DNA of 64,000 nt from Prochlorococcus marinus XMU1405 (GCF_017696275.1 NZ_JAAORF010000003.1:434001-498000); one strand, 5' to 3'; shown: positions 51,048 through 60,272, numbered from the stretch's first letter. The notes: generated by a model from the sequence alone, not told the origin. Translations and numbers: made by a program.

Positions 51048-51061
51048 AGTACAGATGTACT
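51048..51061 (+). promoter_or_regulatory. LexA box (SOS operator) of recA
   Basis: AGTACAGATGTACT is a perfect inverted repeat AGTACA-GA-TGTACT, 85 bases before the recA ATG. It matches the cyanobacterial LexA consensus RGTACNNNDGTWCB that I recall from published work. It supports SOS-type control of recA here. Confidence 0.85.
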
Positions 51062-51145
51062 ATAGTTTGTATTTATGAAGTTTGGTTTAAATAAAAATTT
51101 CCAAATTTAGAATAATTACAAGAACTTTAACCGATAAATCAAACA

Positions 51146-52243
51146 ATGACCCTTGAAGAAAAGAAAAAAACTGAATCAAAAGAAAAAGACAAGGCATTAA
51201 GTCTTGTCTTAGGTCAAATAGAAAGAAATTTTGGACGAGGATCAATAATGAGACTTGGTGACGCCTCAAGAATGAAAGTAGAAACAATATCTACTGGAGC
51301 GCTCACCTTAGATTTAGCATTAGGAGGAGGCTATCCAAAAGGCAGAGTAGTAGAAGTTTACGGACCAGAAAGTTCAGGAAAAACTACATTAACGCTGCAC
51401 GCGATTGCGGAAGTCCAAAAGAATGGAGGAGTAGCAGCATTTGTAGATGCTGAGCATGCACTCGATCCAGTTTATGCAGCCTCTTTAGGAGTTGATGTTG
51501 AAAATTTATTAGTTTCACAACCAGATACAGGTGAAATGGCTCTGGAAATAGTTGACCAGCTTATAAGATCAAGTGCAGTAGATCTTGTAGTTGTTGACTC
51601 GGTCGCAGCACTAACCCCACGAGCTGAGATAGAAGGAGAGATGGGAGATCACGTAATTGGAAGCCAAGCAAGGCTAATGAGCCAAGCAATGAGAAAAATA
51701 ACAGGAAATATTGGTAAATCAGGATGTACGGTAATATTCCTGAATCAATTACGCCTAAAAATTGGCGTTACATACGGCAATCCAGAAACAACCACAGGAG
51801 GTAATGCATTAAAATTTTATGCCTCAGTGAGACTTGATATCAGAAGAATTCAAACTCTTAAAAGAGGTACTGAAGAATATGGCATAAGAGCAAAAGTGAA
51901 AGTAGCAAAAAACAAAGTTGCGCCACCATTTAGAATTGCAGAGTTTGATATTCTCTTCGGAAAAGGTATTAGTACAACAGGATGTTTATTAGATTTAGCA
52001 GAAGAGACTAATATCATAATAAGGAGAGGTGCTTGGTATAGTTATGAAGGTGAAAATATTGGACAAGGAAGAGATAATACAATAATTTGGCTTGATCAAA
52101 ACTTAGAAATCAGAAATAAAGTAGAATCTATGGTTAAAGCGAAATTAACAGAAGGAACTGAAGTCAGTTCTAATTCAATGAAAGCATTAAATAGCAATCC
52201 TGCTAATACAATCGCTGTTAATGATATAAAAACAGTAGCTTAG
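51146..52243 (+). CDS. recA: Recombinase RecA
   Basis: 365 residues. Walker A is [14 protein letters not shown], Walker [11 protein letters not shown], loop L1 [20 protein letters not shown] and L2 [20 protein letters not shown]. Catalyses strand exchange in repair and triggers LexA self-cleavage. A clear LexA box lies upstream. The C-terminal 20 residues are variable. Convergent with the DUF2839 gene, two bases apart. Confidence 0.99.
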   Translation: MTLEEKKKTESKEKDKALSLVLGQIERNFGRGSIMRLGDASRMKVETISTGALTLDLALGGGYPKGRVVEVYGPESSGKTTLTLHAIAEVQKNGGVAAFVDAEHALDPVYAASLGVDVENLLVSQPDTGEMALEIVDQLIRSSAVDLVVVDSVAALTPRAEIEGEMGDHVIGSQARLMSQAMRKITGNIGKSGCTVIFLNQLRLKIGVTYGNPETTTGGNALKFYASVRLDIRRIQTLKRGTEEYGIRAKVKVAKNKVAPPFRIAEFDILFGKGISTTGCLLDLAEETNIIIRRGAWYSYEGENIGQGRDNTIIWLDQNLEIRNKVESMVKAKLTEGTEVSSNSMKALNSNPANTIAVNDIKTVA

Positions 52244-52245
52244 AT

Positions 52246-52491
52246 TTATAAAGAATCAGCTAAAGTCCACCACCCAGCAGCAGGGCCTATAAATCTCACT
52301 ACAATCCATAAGATAACTAACCCTCCGATTCCAAACCAACTGGCTTTAATACTTAATTTAATTAGGTTATCTCTTTGATTGATTGTAAAGGGAAGCCATT
52401 CAAATAATCTTGGAGACTCATCAATTTTAGTTTTAGTATTATTTTTTTTTGGAGGTAAACCAAGTGTTTTACGTCTTTTTGCTTCTCCCAT
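52246..52491 (-). CDS. DUF2839 family protein
   Basis: 81-residue cyanobacterial protein starting MGEAKRRKTLGLPPKKN, the signature of DUF2839. The C-terminal half carries one membrane helix (SWFGIGGLVILWIVVRFIGP). The function is unknown. It is convergent with recA and 29 bases downstream of the DinG-like gene on the same strand. Confidence 0.88.
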   Translation of the reverse strand: MGEAKRRKTLGLPPKKNNTKTKIDESPRLFEWLPFTINQRDNLIKLSIKASWFGIGGLVILWIVVRFIGPAAGWWTLADSL

Positions 52492-52520
52492 ATTTCTTTA
52501 GTTATTTACAAAATCATAAC

Positions 52521-53969
52521 CTAATCAAAAGGTAGCATATAGTTAATTTTTTTTGAGGGTTGAATGTTTTGCAAAAGTAATCTTGCCCAATTTCTTTTAT
52601 TTGCTCTTCCATCTAAGATTATTAACTTACCTGAATTTCTTCTTAAAGGAGAAATAGATCTTTCAAGTTTAATTCTTGCTTGAGGAAGAAAGAAGTCTCT
52701 AAACCAATCTTGAGAAAGCTTCTTTTTATGCGAAACTGTAATTGCATTAATAGGTTCTGACATATTCGGAATAGGAAGTAAAGGAATGATAATTTGTTCT
52801 GGAATTTGAATTAAATAAGAATTCATAATCCACCAGTCAAAACTAGAGCAAAGAATTTCATTTTTACCAGAGGGAATTGTTTCTAGGAATACCCTCTTAC
52901 CGTACTTAGAAGCTAATTCTGTAGCAATGTTAGTTTTTAAATCAATATCATCAGACAAAACTAAAGTTAAACCCTTTCTAAAAAGTATTAACTTTTTGCA
53001 TTTATCCAAGATTGAATTAGTAAAAAGAGGATCATTAGGAAGCAGTTGTTTAGAGGGTATATATAATGAAATCTTTTTCTCTTCAAAATTACTTTTAAAA
53101 TTAATAACCAAGTCAATATCTAAACTGTTTTTTTTAAAGTACATTTGGAAAAAATTATCTTTTCTTAATGCTGATAAAAAAACAAATTTATTATTTGAAA
53201 AAAATTCCTTAATGTGTGAAAGTTCATCTATTGGCTGCAAATACAAAGTCCAATCTAAATTTTTATCATTTAACTTTACCCAGCACGCCCAACCTTTAGA
53301 TAATGCTTTGTTAACCATTAAAAATTTTTCAGAAAATGAAGAATTTTCATGAAAAAAGTTTGAAAAAAAACTAATTTCTTTTTCATTTAAATTGATATAA
53401 CTATTTCCTAAGACCTTTCTCATGAAGAACTTTTTCTTCAATGAGTCATATACTTTTATAAATTTTTGATTGATTAATTCAAATTCATTAGAATTTTTTG
53501 TCCAATCCTTTTTAAGTAAAGAAATCCTAAAATGATTTTTTAAATCCTGTTTTATATCCTCAATTCCAGAATAAACTATTCGATGGTTTCTAAGTTTACG
53601 AGAATCGGGATCATTAAGTAAATTTTGGATTGTTATCAAGCGAATATGATGATTTGCAAAAATAATTTGATCATTTTTCAAAATAAAATTAAAACCCAGA
53701 TTTCTCAATGAATCAATCTGAAATTGGCTTATAAATTGAATTTTTTCTTTAGATAAAATAAAAGTTGAATCCTCTTCTTTTAAAAATAAAGAAATCAAAA
53801 TTGGAGGTAACCAATCATAGCTAGAGAAAATTTCTGAATTAATTAGATATGTAGAATCATTTTCAACACATTTGGAAATTATTCTCCCAAAAGAATATAT
53901 GTGTTCCCAACAATCAATTTTATCTCTCAAAAAATTTTTCAAATATTGATGACTTAAAATTTCAAGCAT
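52521..53969 (-). CDS. Degenerate DinG/XPD-like helicase C-terminal protein
   Basis: 482 residues. From about residue 395 on it resembles the C-terminal helicase domain of DinG: IIIPLLPIPNMSEPINA, then FFLPQARIKLERSISPLRRN and KLIILDGRANKRNWARLLLQ. In active DinG the motif VI stretch is QGFGRLIRS; here the key residues are mostly replaced. No Walker A (GxGKT/S), Walker B or iron-sulfur cysteine set is seen in the first 390 residues, which are AT-driven in composition. It is therefore probably not an ATPase. Whether it still binds DNA or acts with the neighbouring recA is unknown. Confidence 0.65.
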   Translation of the reverse strand: MLEILSHQYLKNFLRDKIDCWEHIYSFGRIISKCVENDSTYLINSEIFSSYDWLPPILISLFLKEEDSTFILSKEKIQFISQFQIDSLRNLGFNFILKNDQIIFANHHIRLITIQNLLNDPDSRKLRNHRIVYSGIEDIKQDLKNHFRISLLKKDWTKNSNEFELINQKFIKVYDSLKKKFFMRKVLGNSYINLNEKEISFFSNFFHENSSFSEKFLMVNKALSKGWACWVKLNDKNLDWTLYLQPIDELSHIKEFFSNNKFVFLSALRKDNFFQMYFKKNSLDIDLVINFKSNFEEKKISLYIPSKQLLPNDPLFTNSILDKCKKLILFRKGLTLVLSDDIDLKTNIATELASKYGKRVFLETIPSGKNEILCSSFDWWIMNSYLIQIPEQIIIPLLPIPNMSEPINAITVSHKKKLSQDWFRDFFLPQARIKLERSISPLRRNSGKLIILDGRANKRNWARLLLQNIQPSKKINYMLPFD

Positions 53970-54064
53970 TTATAATTAATTTAATTTCAAATACATACAA
54001 AATTTATTAACCTAATATACAAAAAATTGGTATCAATATAGAAGGGTCTTGAATTAATCAATCT

Positions 54065-54904
54065 ATGAAAATTGGAATAGTAGGATTAGGTTTAATTGGC
54101 GGTTCTTTAGGATTAAAACTCCAAAGTCTAAATCATACAATTTATGGAATAGCAAATAATGAATTTAATGAAAAAAAAGCTAAGGATAAAAAACTTGCAA
54201 ATTTTGTTAGCTGTGATCTGAGCTTATTAAAAAAATGTGAGTTAATAATTTTGGCATTGCCTATCAAAGATTTGATTAGTCCGTCTCAACAATTAGTAGC
54301 ATCAATACCTAAGGAAACAATAATAACTGATGTAGGTTCTGTAAAAGAACCAATTGTAAATAAATGGGAAAATTTACATCCTCTATTTATTGGATCTCAT
54401 CCAATGGCAGGAACAGAAAAAAAAGGGGTTGATTCAGGTTTTGAAGGTCTTTTTAAAAATGCAAAATGGATTATTACCCCAACACAAAATAGTGATTTAA
54501 ATTCAGTCAGAACTATTTCCGAGCTCATAAAATCAATGGATTGTGAAATTTGCCAAGCTTCACCAAAAGATCATGATGAAGCAGTATCTCTAATTTCTCA
54601 CTTGCCTATATTTTTAGCTTCTGCCCTAATAGAAACTGCGCAAACAAAAAATAATCAATCTTTATTAGATCTCACGCAAAAATTAGCTGCTACAGGATTT
54701 GCTGACACTTCGAGAGTTGGCGGAGGCAATGAAAAACTAGGCTTAGATTTAGCTATTAATAATCAGATTAATGTTTTAAATGCCATAAATAATTTTAAAA
54801 ATAAGCTGAATATACTGGAATCTCTTATTAAAGAAAAAAATTGGGAGTTACTATCTAAAAAACTTGCTGAAGCAAAAGAAATAAGAAAAAATTTTATAAA
54901 CTAA
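54065..54904 (+). CDS. tyrA: Prephenate/arogenate dehydrogenase
   Basis: 279 residues. The Rossmann start is MKIGIVGLGLIGGSLGLKL; the catalytic-domain motif GSHPMAGTEKKGVDSGFEGL and the His in SLISHLPIFLASAL follow. Makes 4-hydroxyphenylpyruvate or tyrosine. Cyanobacterial enzymes often prefer arogenate with NADP; the substrate is not decided here. Its 3' end overlaps the end of the convergent crtD by 11 bases. Confidence 0.95.
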   Translation: MKIGIVGLGLIGGSLGLKLQSLNHTIYGIANNEFNEKKAKDKKLANFVSCDLSLLKKCELIILALPIKDLISPSQQLVASIPKETIITDVGSVKEPIVNKWENLHPLFIGSHPMAGTEKKGVDSGFEGLFKNAKWIITPTQNSDLNSVRTISELIKSMDCEICQASPKDHDEAVSLISHLPIFLASALIETAQTKNNQSLLDLTQKLAATGFADTSRVGGGNEKLGLDLAINNQINVLNAINNFKNKLNILESLIKEKNWELLSKKLAEAKEIRKNFIN

Positions 54905-56399
54905 AATTATCTATACCTTTGGAAGCTAAAATTTGCCTTGAAACCATTAATGCAGACTGACTAACACCTGCAGTCCCCTCTCCTGGATAAATCGAATCTC
55001 CACATAGCCATAAACCTTTAAAAGGAGTCCTACTTGGTAATCCAAATAAACCAAAAATATCTGGATTTTGACCAAGTCCGCCTACTATTCCATTAGGTCT
55101 ATTTGTCCACTTTTCAAATCCCAATGGAGTTGCTAATTCCCTATGTAACCAATTTTCAGGATTAATATCAAATTGACTTTCCAATTCAAGCGATAATTTT
55201 TTCATGAAATCATTTTTCTTCTTTAAGTAAGTTTGTTTATCAAGATCAAACCAATCTTTAGTATTGGTAAAAATACTCGCAATTAATGTAACCTCACCTT
55301 TTGGAGCTCTTCCATCACCATCATCACTAATTGATACAAATAACGAAGTAAATTCTTTCGAGACAAATTGATAATGATTTGAGAAAGTTTTTTTAATATG
55401 TTCTTTTTTTAATGCTGAATAAAAAACTACAGCTCCACTTGGATCAGGCAAATTATTAAGTCGATTTTGATAGTTTTTTTTTCTTTTTAAAGGATCTTTC
55501 AAATGCTTGAGCAAAGATTGTGGAGGCGCAGTATAAATTAAATCTTTTGCTTGGTAAATAAAAGATTTTTTTTTCGAATTAGCAGATACTTTCCAACACA
55601 TATTTACGTCATCAAAATTTATAGAATTAACTTTTTGTCCAAAAATTATATTAGCTCCAGTTTTACTCAATGAACTTTCTAATGCTTCACTTAAAGACTG
55701 CATAGATTTTTTAAGATGCCACAGACCATGCGGCTGCTGACACATCTGAAGAACTGTAGATCCATATAATGCAGCTGTATTATGAACATCCTCTTGAGAA
55801 TAAAGTTTTAGTTGAAGATTTAAGAATTTTATCAAGCGCTCATTCTTGGATAATCCACATATCCGTAATAAATCAAAAATACTAGATTTAAGTAAAACAC
55901 CTGTGACAAGATTTGACGGTACTAGGGCTTTAAGAAGTTGAGAAAAATCCCAAAAATTACTTGTTGGTAATACAGGATTATTATTAGCAAATATCCAATT
56001 ACTTTGATGAATAAGAGTACAAAGTTTCCAAAATTTACTACTCCCTGGAAACTGCATTTCTTGTTCAGCAATCCATTTACTTTTTTCATACCAAATTGGT
56101 ATAGGCTGACCTCCATCATTTAAATCAACAATGCAAGCTGGATCTAAAATTGTGGCTTCAGGAGATGGAATATTTAAAAAATTAAAAATTCTTGAATGTA
56201 TACCTCCTTTCTCTAAACCCGCAACTTGAGTAGCACCAACATCAAAAATATAATTCTTTCTTTTAAAAGTACCGGCACATCCTCCTGATTGAGTATGAGA
56301 TTCGATTAAATTCACTGATAACCCTTGTTTTGATAAAATCGCTGCAGAAGTTAGTCCTGCTATACCTGCGCCAACAACAACTACTTCGGACTTTCTCAT
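54894..56399 (-). CDS. crtD: Carotenoid desaturase-like FAD oxidoreductase, probably CrtD
   Basis: 501 residues. The dinucleotide motif is VVVGAGIAGLTSAAIL, followed by the SGGCAGTFKRKNYIFDVGATQ segment, and the C-terminal FAD motif LWLCGDSIYPGEGTAGVSQS. It belongs to the phytoene desaturase/CRTISO group. Similarity from memory is best to the cyanobacterial C-3',4' desaturase CrtD (ATQVAGLEKGGIHSRIF), with CrtH-type isomerase the main alternative. It is divergent from the fructosamine-kinase-like gene with only five bases between ATGs. Confidence 0.75.
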   Translation of the reverse strand: MRKSEVVVVGAGIAGLTSAAILSKQGLSVNLIESHTQSGGCAGTFKRKNYIFDVGATQVAGLEKGGIHSRIFNFLNIPSPEATILDPACIVDLNDGGQPIPIWYEKSKWIAEQEMQFPGSSKFWKLCTLIHQSNWIFANNNPVLPTSNFWDFSQLLKALVPSNLVTGVLLKSSIFDLLRICGLSKNERLIKFLNLQLKLYSQEDVHNTAALYGSTVLQMCQQPHGLWHLKKSMQSLSEALESSLSKTGANIIFGQKVNSINFDDVNMCWKVSANSKKKSFIYQAKDLIYTAPPQSLLKHLKDPLKRKKNYQNRLNNLPDPSGAVVFYSALKKEHIKKTFSNHYQFVSKEFTSLFVSISDDGDGRAPKGEVTLIASIFTNTKDWFDLDKQTYLKKKNDFMKKLSLELESQFDINPENWLHRELATPLGFEKWTNRPNGIVGGLGQNPDIFGLFGLPSRTPFKGLWLCGDSIYPGEGTAGVSQSALMVSRQILASKGIDNFSL

Positions 56400-56404
56400 T
56401 GAAA

Positions 56405-57283
56405 ATGCAAAAATTATCTCCCATTGAAGTTAACGAAATTTGTGATGAATTAGGTGAAACCTATCCAAAAAGTATTGAACAAGTGCATGGTGGTGATATT
56501 CATAGTGCCTGGCAAATAGAATTCTCAAACAAAAAGGTATTCCTTAAAAAAAACATTAGAAACAAAAAGTTTCTTGAATTTGAAAAATATTGTCTCCAAA
56601 ATTTGAGGAAGTATATTAATCAAGAAAACTTAGTTATTCCTGAAGTTATTGCATATAAAAGTATTAAAAATGTAGAGATTCTTCTAATTGAATGGATAGA
56701 TATGGATAACTTTGACCAAAAAAAACTTGGAATAGGTTTAGGTGAAATGCACTTAAAATCATCTGAATCTAATCCAAAAATGTTTGGGTATCCAGTTGAG
56801 GGTTTTATCGGAATGACAGATCAGAAGAAAGGATGGGAAGATAATTGGATTGATTGTTTTTTAAAATTAAGAATAATACCGCAATTATTAAATCTTAAAT
56901 CGACAATTTTAGATAAAGAAATTATAAATAAAGTCAAAGAAAAAATTAAATCAGAATTGCTGAATCATAAACCAATAAATGCTCTTGTTCACGGTGATTT
57001 GTGGTCAGGAAATGCAGGAATGGACAAAAGTGGGAGGGGAGTTATATTTGACCCGTCATCTTGGTGGGCAGATAATGAAGTAGATATAGCTATGACAAAA
57101 CTATTTGGAGGTTTTAGACAAGAATTTTATGAAGAATATCATAGAATTTTTCCTAAAAAAACTGGATTTGAAAAAAGAATTATTATTTATAATTTTTATC
57201 ACATATTGAATCATGCCAATATGTTTGGAGGAGCATATATAAAACAAGTTAAAGATTACGTAAAAGAAATACTCAATATGTAA
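56405..57283 (+). CDS. Fructosamine/ketosamine 3-kinase family protein
   Basis: 292 residues from ATG 56405 (MQKLSPIEVNEICDELGE); the frame is open farther upstream inside crtD, but that part is not homologous. Kinase features are VFLKKNIRNKKFLEFEKYC (ATP-binding Lys), ALVHGDLWSGNAGMDKSGRG (catalytic Asp, with Asn) and IFDPSSWWADNEVDIAMTKL (metal Asp). The family phosphorylates sugars on glycated proteins to reverse glycation. Proposed role: protein deglycation in a sugar-rich cell. Confidence 0.92.
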   Translation: MQKLSPIEVNEICDELGETYPKSIEQVHGGDIHSAWQIEFSNKKVFLKKNIRNKKFLEFEKYCLQNLRKYINQENLVIPEVIAYKSIKNVEILLIEWIDMDNFDQKKLGIGLGEMHLKSSESNPKMFGYPVEGFIGMTDQKKGWEDNWIDCFLKLRIIPQLLNLKSTILDKEIINKVKEKIKSELLNHKPINALVHGDLWSGNAGMDKSGRGVIFDPSSWWADNEVDIAMTKLFGGFRQEFYEEYHRIFPKKTGFEKRIIIYNFYHILNHANMFGGAYIKQVKDYVKEILNM

Positions 57284-57290
57284 TCTTAAA

Positions 57291-57656
57291 CTAACCTAAA
57301 TATGTTTTTTTAAGATTTTGCACCTTATCTAAAACAGCTTCACGATTTTCACTGGTACGAAGATTTTGCCAGCTCCATTGACCAACAACAATTACGCCTA
57401 ATAGTTCTAGTAAACCAGGGAGAATTGGGAAAAAGTTTATCGTGTCAATGACAACTTTAATTATTATCTGAGCTATTACGACAACAGCAATTATGCCTGC
57501 CGCCTTGCCATACTTACCCATTTGAGTCCAATCAACATTACCAAGGGTTTCGTTGACTTTTCCCATAACATCAGAGTACTTCTCTGAAAAGCTTTTGGTT
57601 TCTGAGCTTGTATCGGAGCCGGAGTCTTGGTTTGACTCTGGAGTGTTATCACTCAT
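57291..57656 (-). CDS. CAAD-domain thylakoid protein
   Basis: 121 residues. A polar Ser/Asp-rich N-terminus (1-30) and a short amphipathic part precede two membrane helices (AAGIIAVVVIAQIIIKVVID; FFPILPGLLELLGVIVVGQW) and a helical tail NREAVLDKVQNLKKTY. This is the stand-alone form of the cyanobacterial aminoacyl-tRNA synthetase appended domain (CAAD), related to plant CURT1. It probably acts in thylakoid membrane shaping. Convergent with the fructosamine-kinase-like gene. Confidence 0.9.
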   Translation of the reverse strand: MSDNTPESNQDSGSDTSSETKSFSEKYSDVMGKVNETLGNVDWTQMGKYGKAAGIIAVVVIAQIIIKVVIDTINFFPILPGLLELLGVIVVGQWSWQNLRTSENREAVLDKVQNLKKTYLG

Positions 57657-57676
57657 GAATTCAGTAAACTTAATAT

Positions 57677-57805
57677 ATGAACCAGACAGTATCGGAAAAA
57701 ACGTCTGTTGACTACCTTTTTGTTGTGCAAAATTCCGAACCGAAACATTTTGTATTTTTTAAAAGGCTTTGGTATATAAAGTTTCTTCAGATATTTAAAC
57801 TTTAA
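57677..57805 (+). CDS. Candidate small ORF upstream of moeB
   Basis: 42-codon frame with ATG start giving MNQTVSEKTSVDYLFVVQNS followed by EPKHFVFFKRLWYIKFLQIF. It lies in the 293-base divergent spacer between the CAAD and moeB genes and is less AT-rich than the rest of it. It also spans an inverted repeat TCGGAA/TTCCGA (57692-57738). It could be real or merely the conserved 5' leader of the CAAD gene read on the wrong strand. Confidence 0.25.
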   Translation: MNQTVSEKTSVDYLFVVQNSEPKHFVFFKRLWYIKFLQIFKL

Positions 57806-57949
57806 ATTGATTTATAAAAACTTCACATTATCATCTAGTTCTAACAAAAACATTAATAAATCACAGTAATAAGAAAAATTTAAAAGGCTAAAATTTTTAT
57901 TTTAATTATTATGTTTTCATAGTTTAGCTCCTAAAAATTAAAGATCGAT

Positions 57950-59095
57950 ATGTCCAAAGATATCAAATTTAATTTCTTAAGCTCTGATGAAGAAGAAAGA
58001 TATCAAAAACATCTAAGCCTAAAAGAGATAGGTTATAGAGGTCAACTAGATCTTAAAAACAGTTCAGTACTATGCATCGGAGCAGGCGGGCTTGGGTCTT
58101 CCGTTTTGCTATATCTTGCCGCAACAGGAATTGGGAGAATTGGAATAGTTGATAACGATCAAGTTGAAAAGTCTAATCTCCAGAGACAGATAATTCATGA
58201 AACAAGTACTATTGGCGATCTTAAAATTGATTCTGCTAGGGAAAGAATAAAAAAATCCAATCCTAATTGTGAAATATTAACCTTTTCAGAGAGAATTAAT
58301 CCTAAAAATGCTATTGAAATAATTAAGGAGTTTGATGTTATTTGTGATTGCTCGGATAACTTTGGCACAAGATATTTAATAAACGATTCATGCCTGATAT
58401 TAAATAAACCCCTAGTCTTTGGAAGTGTACAAGGCTTTGAAGGGCAAGTGAGTGTTTTTAATTTATATGAAAATAGTCCAAATTTAAGAGACTTACTTCC
58501 AGAATCACCTTCAAAAAATGCTGTCCCTAGTTGTGCAGAATACGGGGTTGTAGGTGTTTCAACAGGTTTAATAGGAATTCTTCAGGTTAATGAAATTATC
58601 AAAATAATTTTGAAAAAAGGTGAAATTTTAGATGGGAAGATTTTAATTTTTGATCTATTGAATATGAATATGAAAAAATTACATCTAAACAGTGATCAGT
58701 TAAATAAACGAATAAAAAATCTGTCTCAGTTTGAGAGCTTTTATAATAGCGATGAATATTGTGAGAATAATAATGAAATCGCTACTATTGATGCTAATGA
58801 CTTTAATAGTTTATACAAAGCAAAACCAAACAAAATTCTTTTAATTGATGTAAGAGAAAATGAAGAATTTTCTATTTCTGCAATAGAGGGATCTATATCA
58901 ATTCCCTTAAGTCATTTGAACCAAGAATCTGACTTAAAATTTATTCAAAAAGAAAGTTTAAGTAAAGAGGTTTTCACTATTTGTAAATCGGGGAAACGTT
59001 CTGAAAAAGCTTCAAGAATCTTGTCTCGATTTAAAATTCAGTCAAGATCAATTGAAGGCGGCATTGAAAAGGTAAAAAAAATATTGTGCAATTAA
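57950..59095 (+). CDS. moeB: MoeB/ThiF-type adenylyltransferase fused to rhodanese
   Basis: 381 residues. Residues 1-250 form an E1-like domain: SVLCIGAGGLGSSVLLYLAA (ATP-binding), SNLQRQIIHET with the Arg finger, CDCSDNFGTRYLIND, and PSCAEYGVVGV with the usual Cys. It adenylates C-terminal Gly-Gly of MoaD/ThiS-type sulfur carriers. From about residue 280 a rhodanese domain follows, with LLIDVRENEEF and active Cys in FTICKSGKRSEKA. Both CxxC zinc pairs typical of MoeB are missing. Start is ATG. Confidence 0.93.
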   Translation: MSKDIKFNFLSSDEEERYQKHLSLKEIGYRGQLDLKNSSVLCIGAGGLGSSVLLYLAATGIGRIGIVDNDQVEKSNLQRQIIHETSTIGDLKIDSARERIKKSNPNCEILTFSERINPKNAIEIIKEFDVICDCSDNFGTRYLINDSCLILNKPLVFGSVQGFEGQVSVFNLYENSPNLRDLLPESPSKNAVPSCAEYGVVGVSTGLIGILQVNEIIKIILKKGEILDGKILIFDLLNMNMKKLHLNSDQLNKRIKNLSQFESFYNSDEYCENNNEIATIDANDFNSLYKAKPNKILLIDVRENEEFSISAIEGSISIPLSHLNQESDLKFIQKESLSKEVFTICKSGKRSEKASRILSRFKIQSRSIEGGIEKVKKILCN

Positions 59096-59111
59096 TAATT
59101 TTTAAGAATAT

Positions 59112-60272
59112 TTAGTAATCTACGCCTCTTTTCAAATCAACTCCAACATTTGCATAATGCTTATGACAAACCATTTCAGAGTAGACATCAGCAAGTTCAA
59201 AGTATGAAGGTTCATTTTTACACCTCCCAGTAATAATAACTTCTGTGTCTACTGGTTTTTTTAAGAGCGTTTGATGTATTGATTCCACAGGTAGCAGTTC
59301 TAAATCAACAGTTGGATTCAATTCATCTAAAATGATTGTTTTATACAAACCAGACAAAATAGCGGCTTTAGCAATTTCCCATGCCCTTTCAGCCTCAACA
59401 TAATCAATTGGTTGTTGCTGACCTCTCCATACGATGGCATCTCTGCCTGAACGCAAATGATCTACTAAATGGGGGTAACTTTCTCTCAAAGCTTCTATGG
59501 CAGCATCTTCGGTATAACCATTCCCACCTTTTAACCACTGTAGTATTAAAACTCTATGACTTTTGTCTTGAGATATTCCTTTACCGATAGCTTGAAGAGC
59601 CTTACCAAGTGCACTTGTGGATTTACCCTTTCCTTCACCTGTATAAATCTCAATTCCACCACTAGAAATACTTTGTCTGCTTAGCGTCGATAAGTCTCCT
59701 GTCAAACGTGGTCTCATTTCTGAATGGAGTTGAGATATTCTTACCAAAGAAGAAGGGGCTGCCCTGCCGGTAATAATTATTTCTAATCCATCTGGACGAT
59801 TTTGAAGAGAGTCAACTACTTCATTGATATCAAGCATTCCTAAATCAAGAACTGGGTTTAACTCATCTAGTACAACTACAGAATAAAGAGAACTAGCAAT
59901 TGCTCCTTTAGCAATATTCCAACCTCTTTCAGCCTCACCAACATCAAACTTTGTCACTTGGTCAGCCGTAAAGAATTCAGATCTTCCTGTCCTAACATGG
60001 TCAATTAAATGTGGAAAGCCTCTTTGCAAAGCCTCTATTGCTGAATCCTCGTCATATGCCCTCTCAGGACCCTTTAAAAATCTTAGAAGTAAAACTCTTG
60101 ACTGTCTTTTTTCGCATATTCCTAATCCTATAGTTCTCAGAACTACTCCCAAAGCAGCCTGACTTTTCCCCTTACCCTCTCCATCATAAATATGTAATTG
60201 ACCTTTAGATCTCTCTTGACTGTCACTAGCAGTAACAATTCCAATTCCTCTATTTCTACTCGTATTCGCCAA
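59112..60272 (-). CDS. Tandem (duplicated) cob(I)alamin adenosyltransferase-like protein
   Basis: 386 residues made of two CobO/BtuR-type P-loop domains in tandem. Domain 1 has GEGKGKS at residues 31-37 and SVVVLDELNPVLDL; domain 2 has GEGKGKS at 212-218 and TIILDELNPTVDL. Both keep the ATP-binding loop (unusual orientation GxGKGKT/S of this family) and the VVLDELN Walker B. Each also has ITGR near its end. Adenosylates corrinoids in cobalamin synthesis. A one-domain protein is the norm elsewhere. Length, start and context support one intact gene. Confidence 0.9.
   Translation of the reverse strand: MANTSRNRGIGIVTASDSQERSKGQLHIYDGEGKGKSQAALGVVLRTIGLGICEKRQSRVLLLRFLKGPERAYDEDSAIEALQRGFPHLIDHVRTGRSEFFTADQVTKFDVGEAERGWNIAKGAIASSLYSVVVLDELNPVLDLGMLDINEVVDSLQNRPDGLEIIITGRAAPSSLVRISQLHSEMRPRLTGDLSTLSRQSISSGGIEIYTGEGKGKSTSALGKALQAIGKGISQDKSHRVLILQWLKGGNGYTEDAAIEALRESYPHLVDHLRSGRDAIVWRGQQQPIDYVEAERAWEIAKAAILSGLYKTIILDELNPTVDLELLPVESIHQTLLKKPVDTEVIITGRCKNEPSYFELADVYSEMVCHKHYANVGVDLKRGVDY

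Noticed and set aside
52927-53352. 141-residue plus-strand open frame inside the DinG-like gene
   Set aside because: It is antisense to a recognisable gene, Lys/Ser/Phe-rich from AT bias, with no family resemblance.
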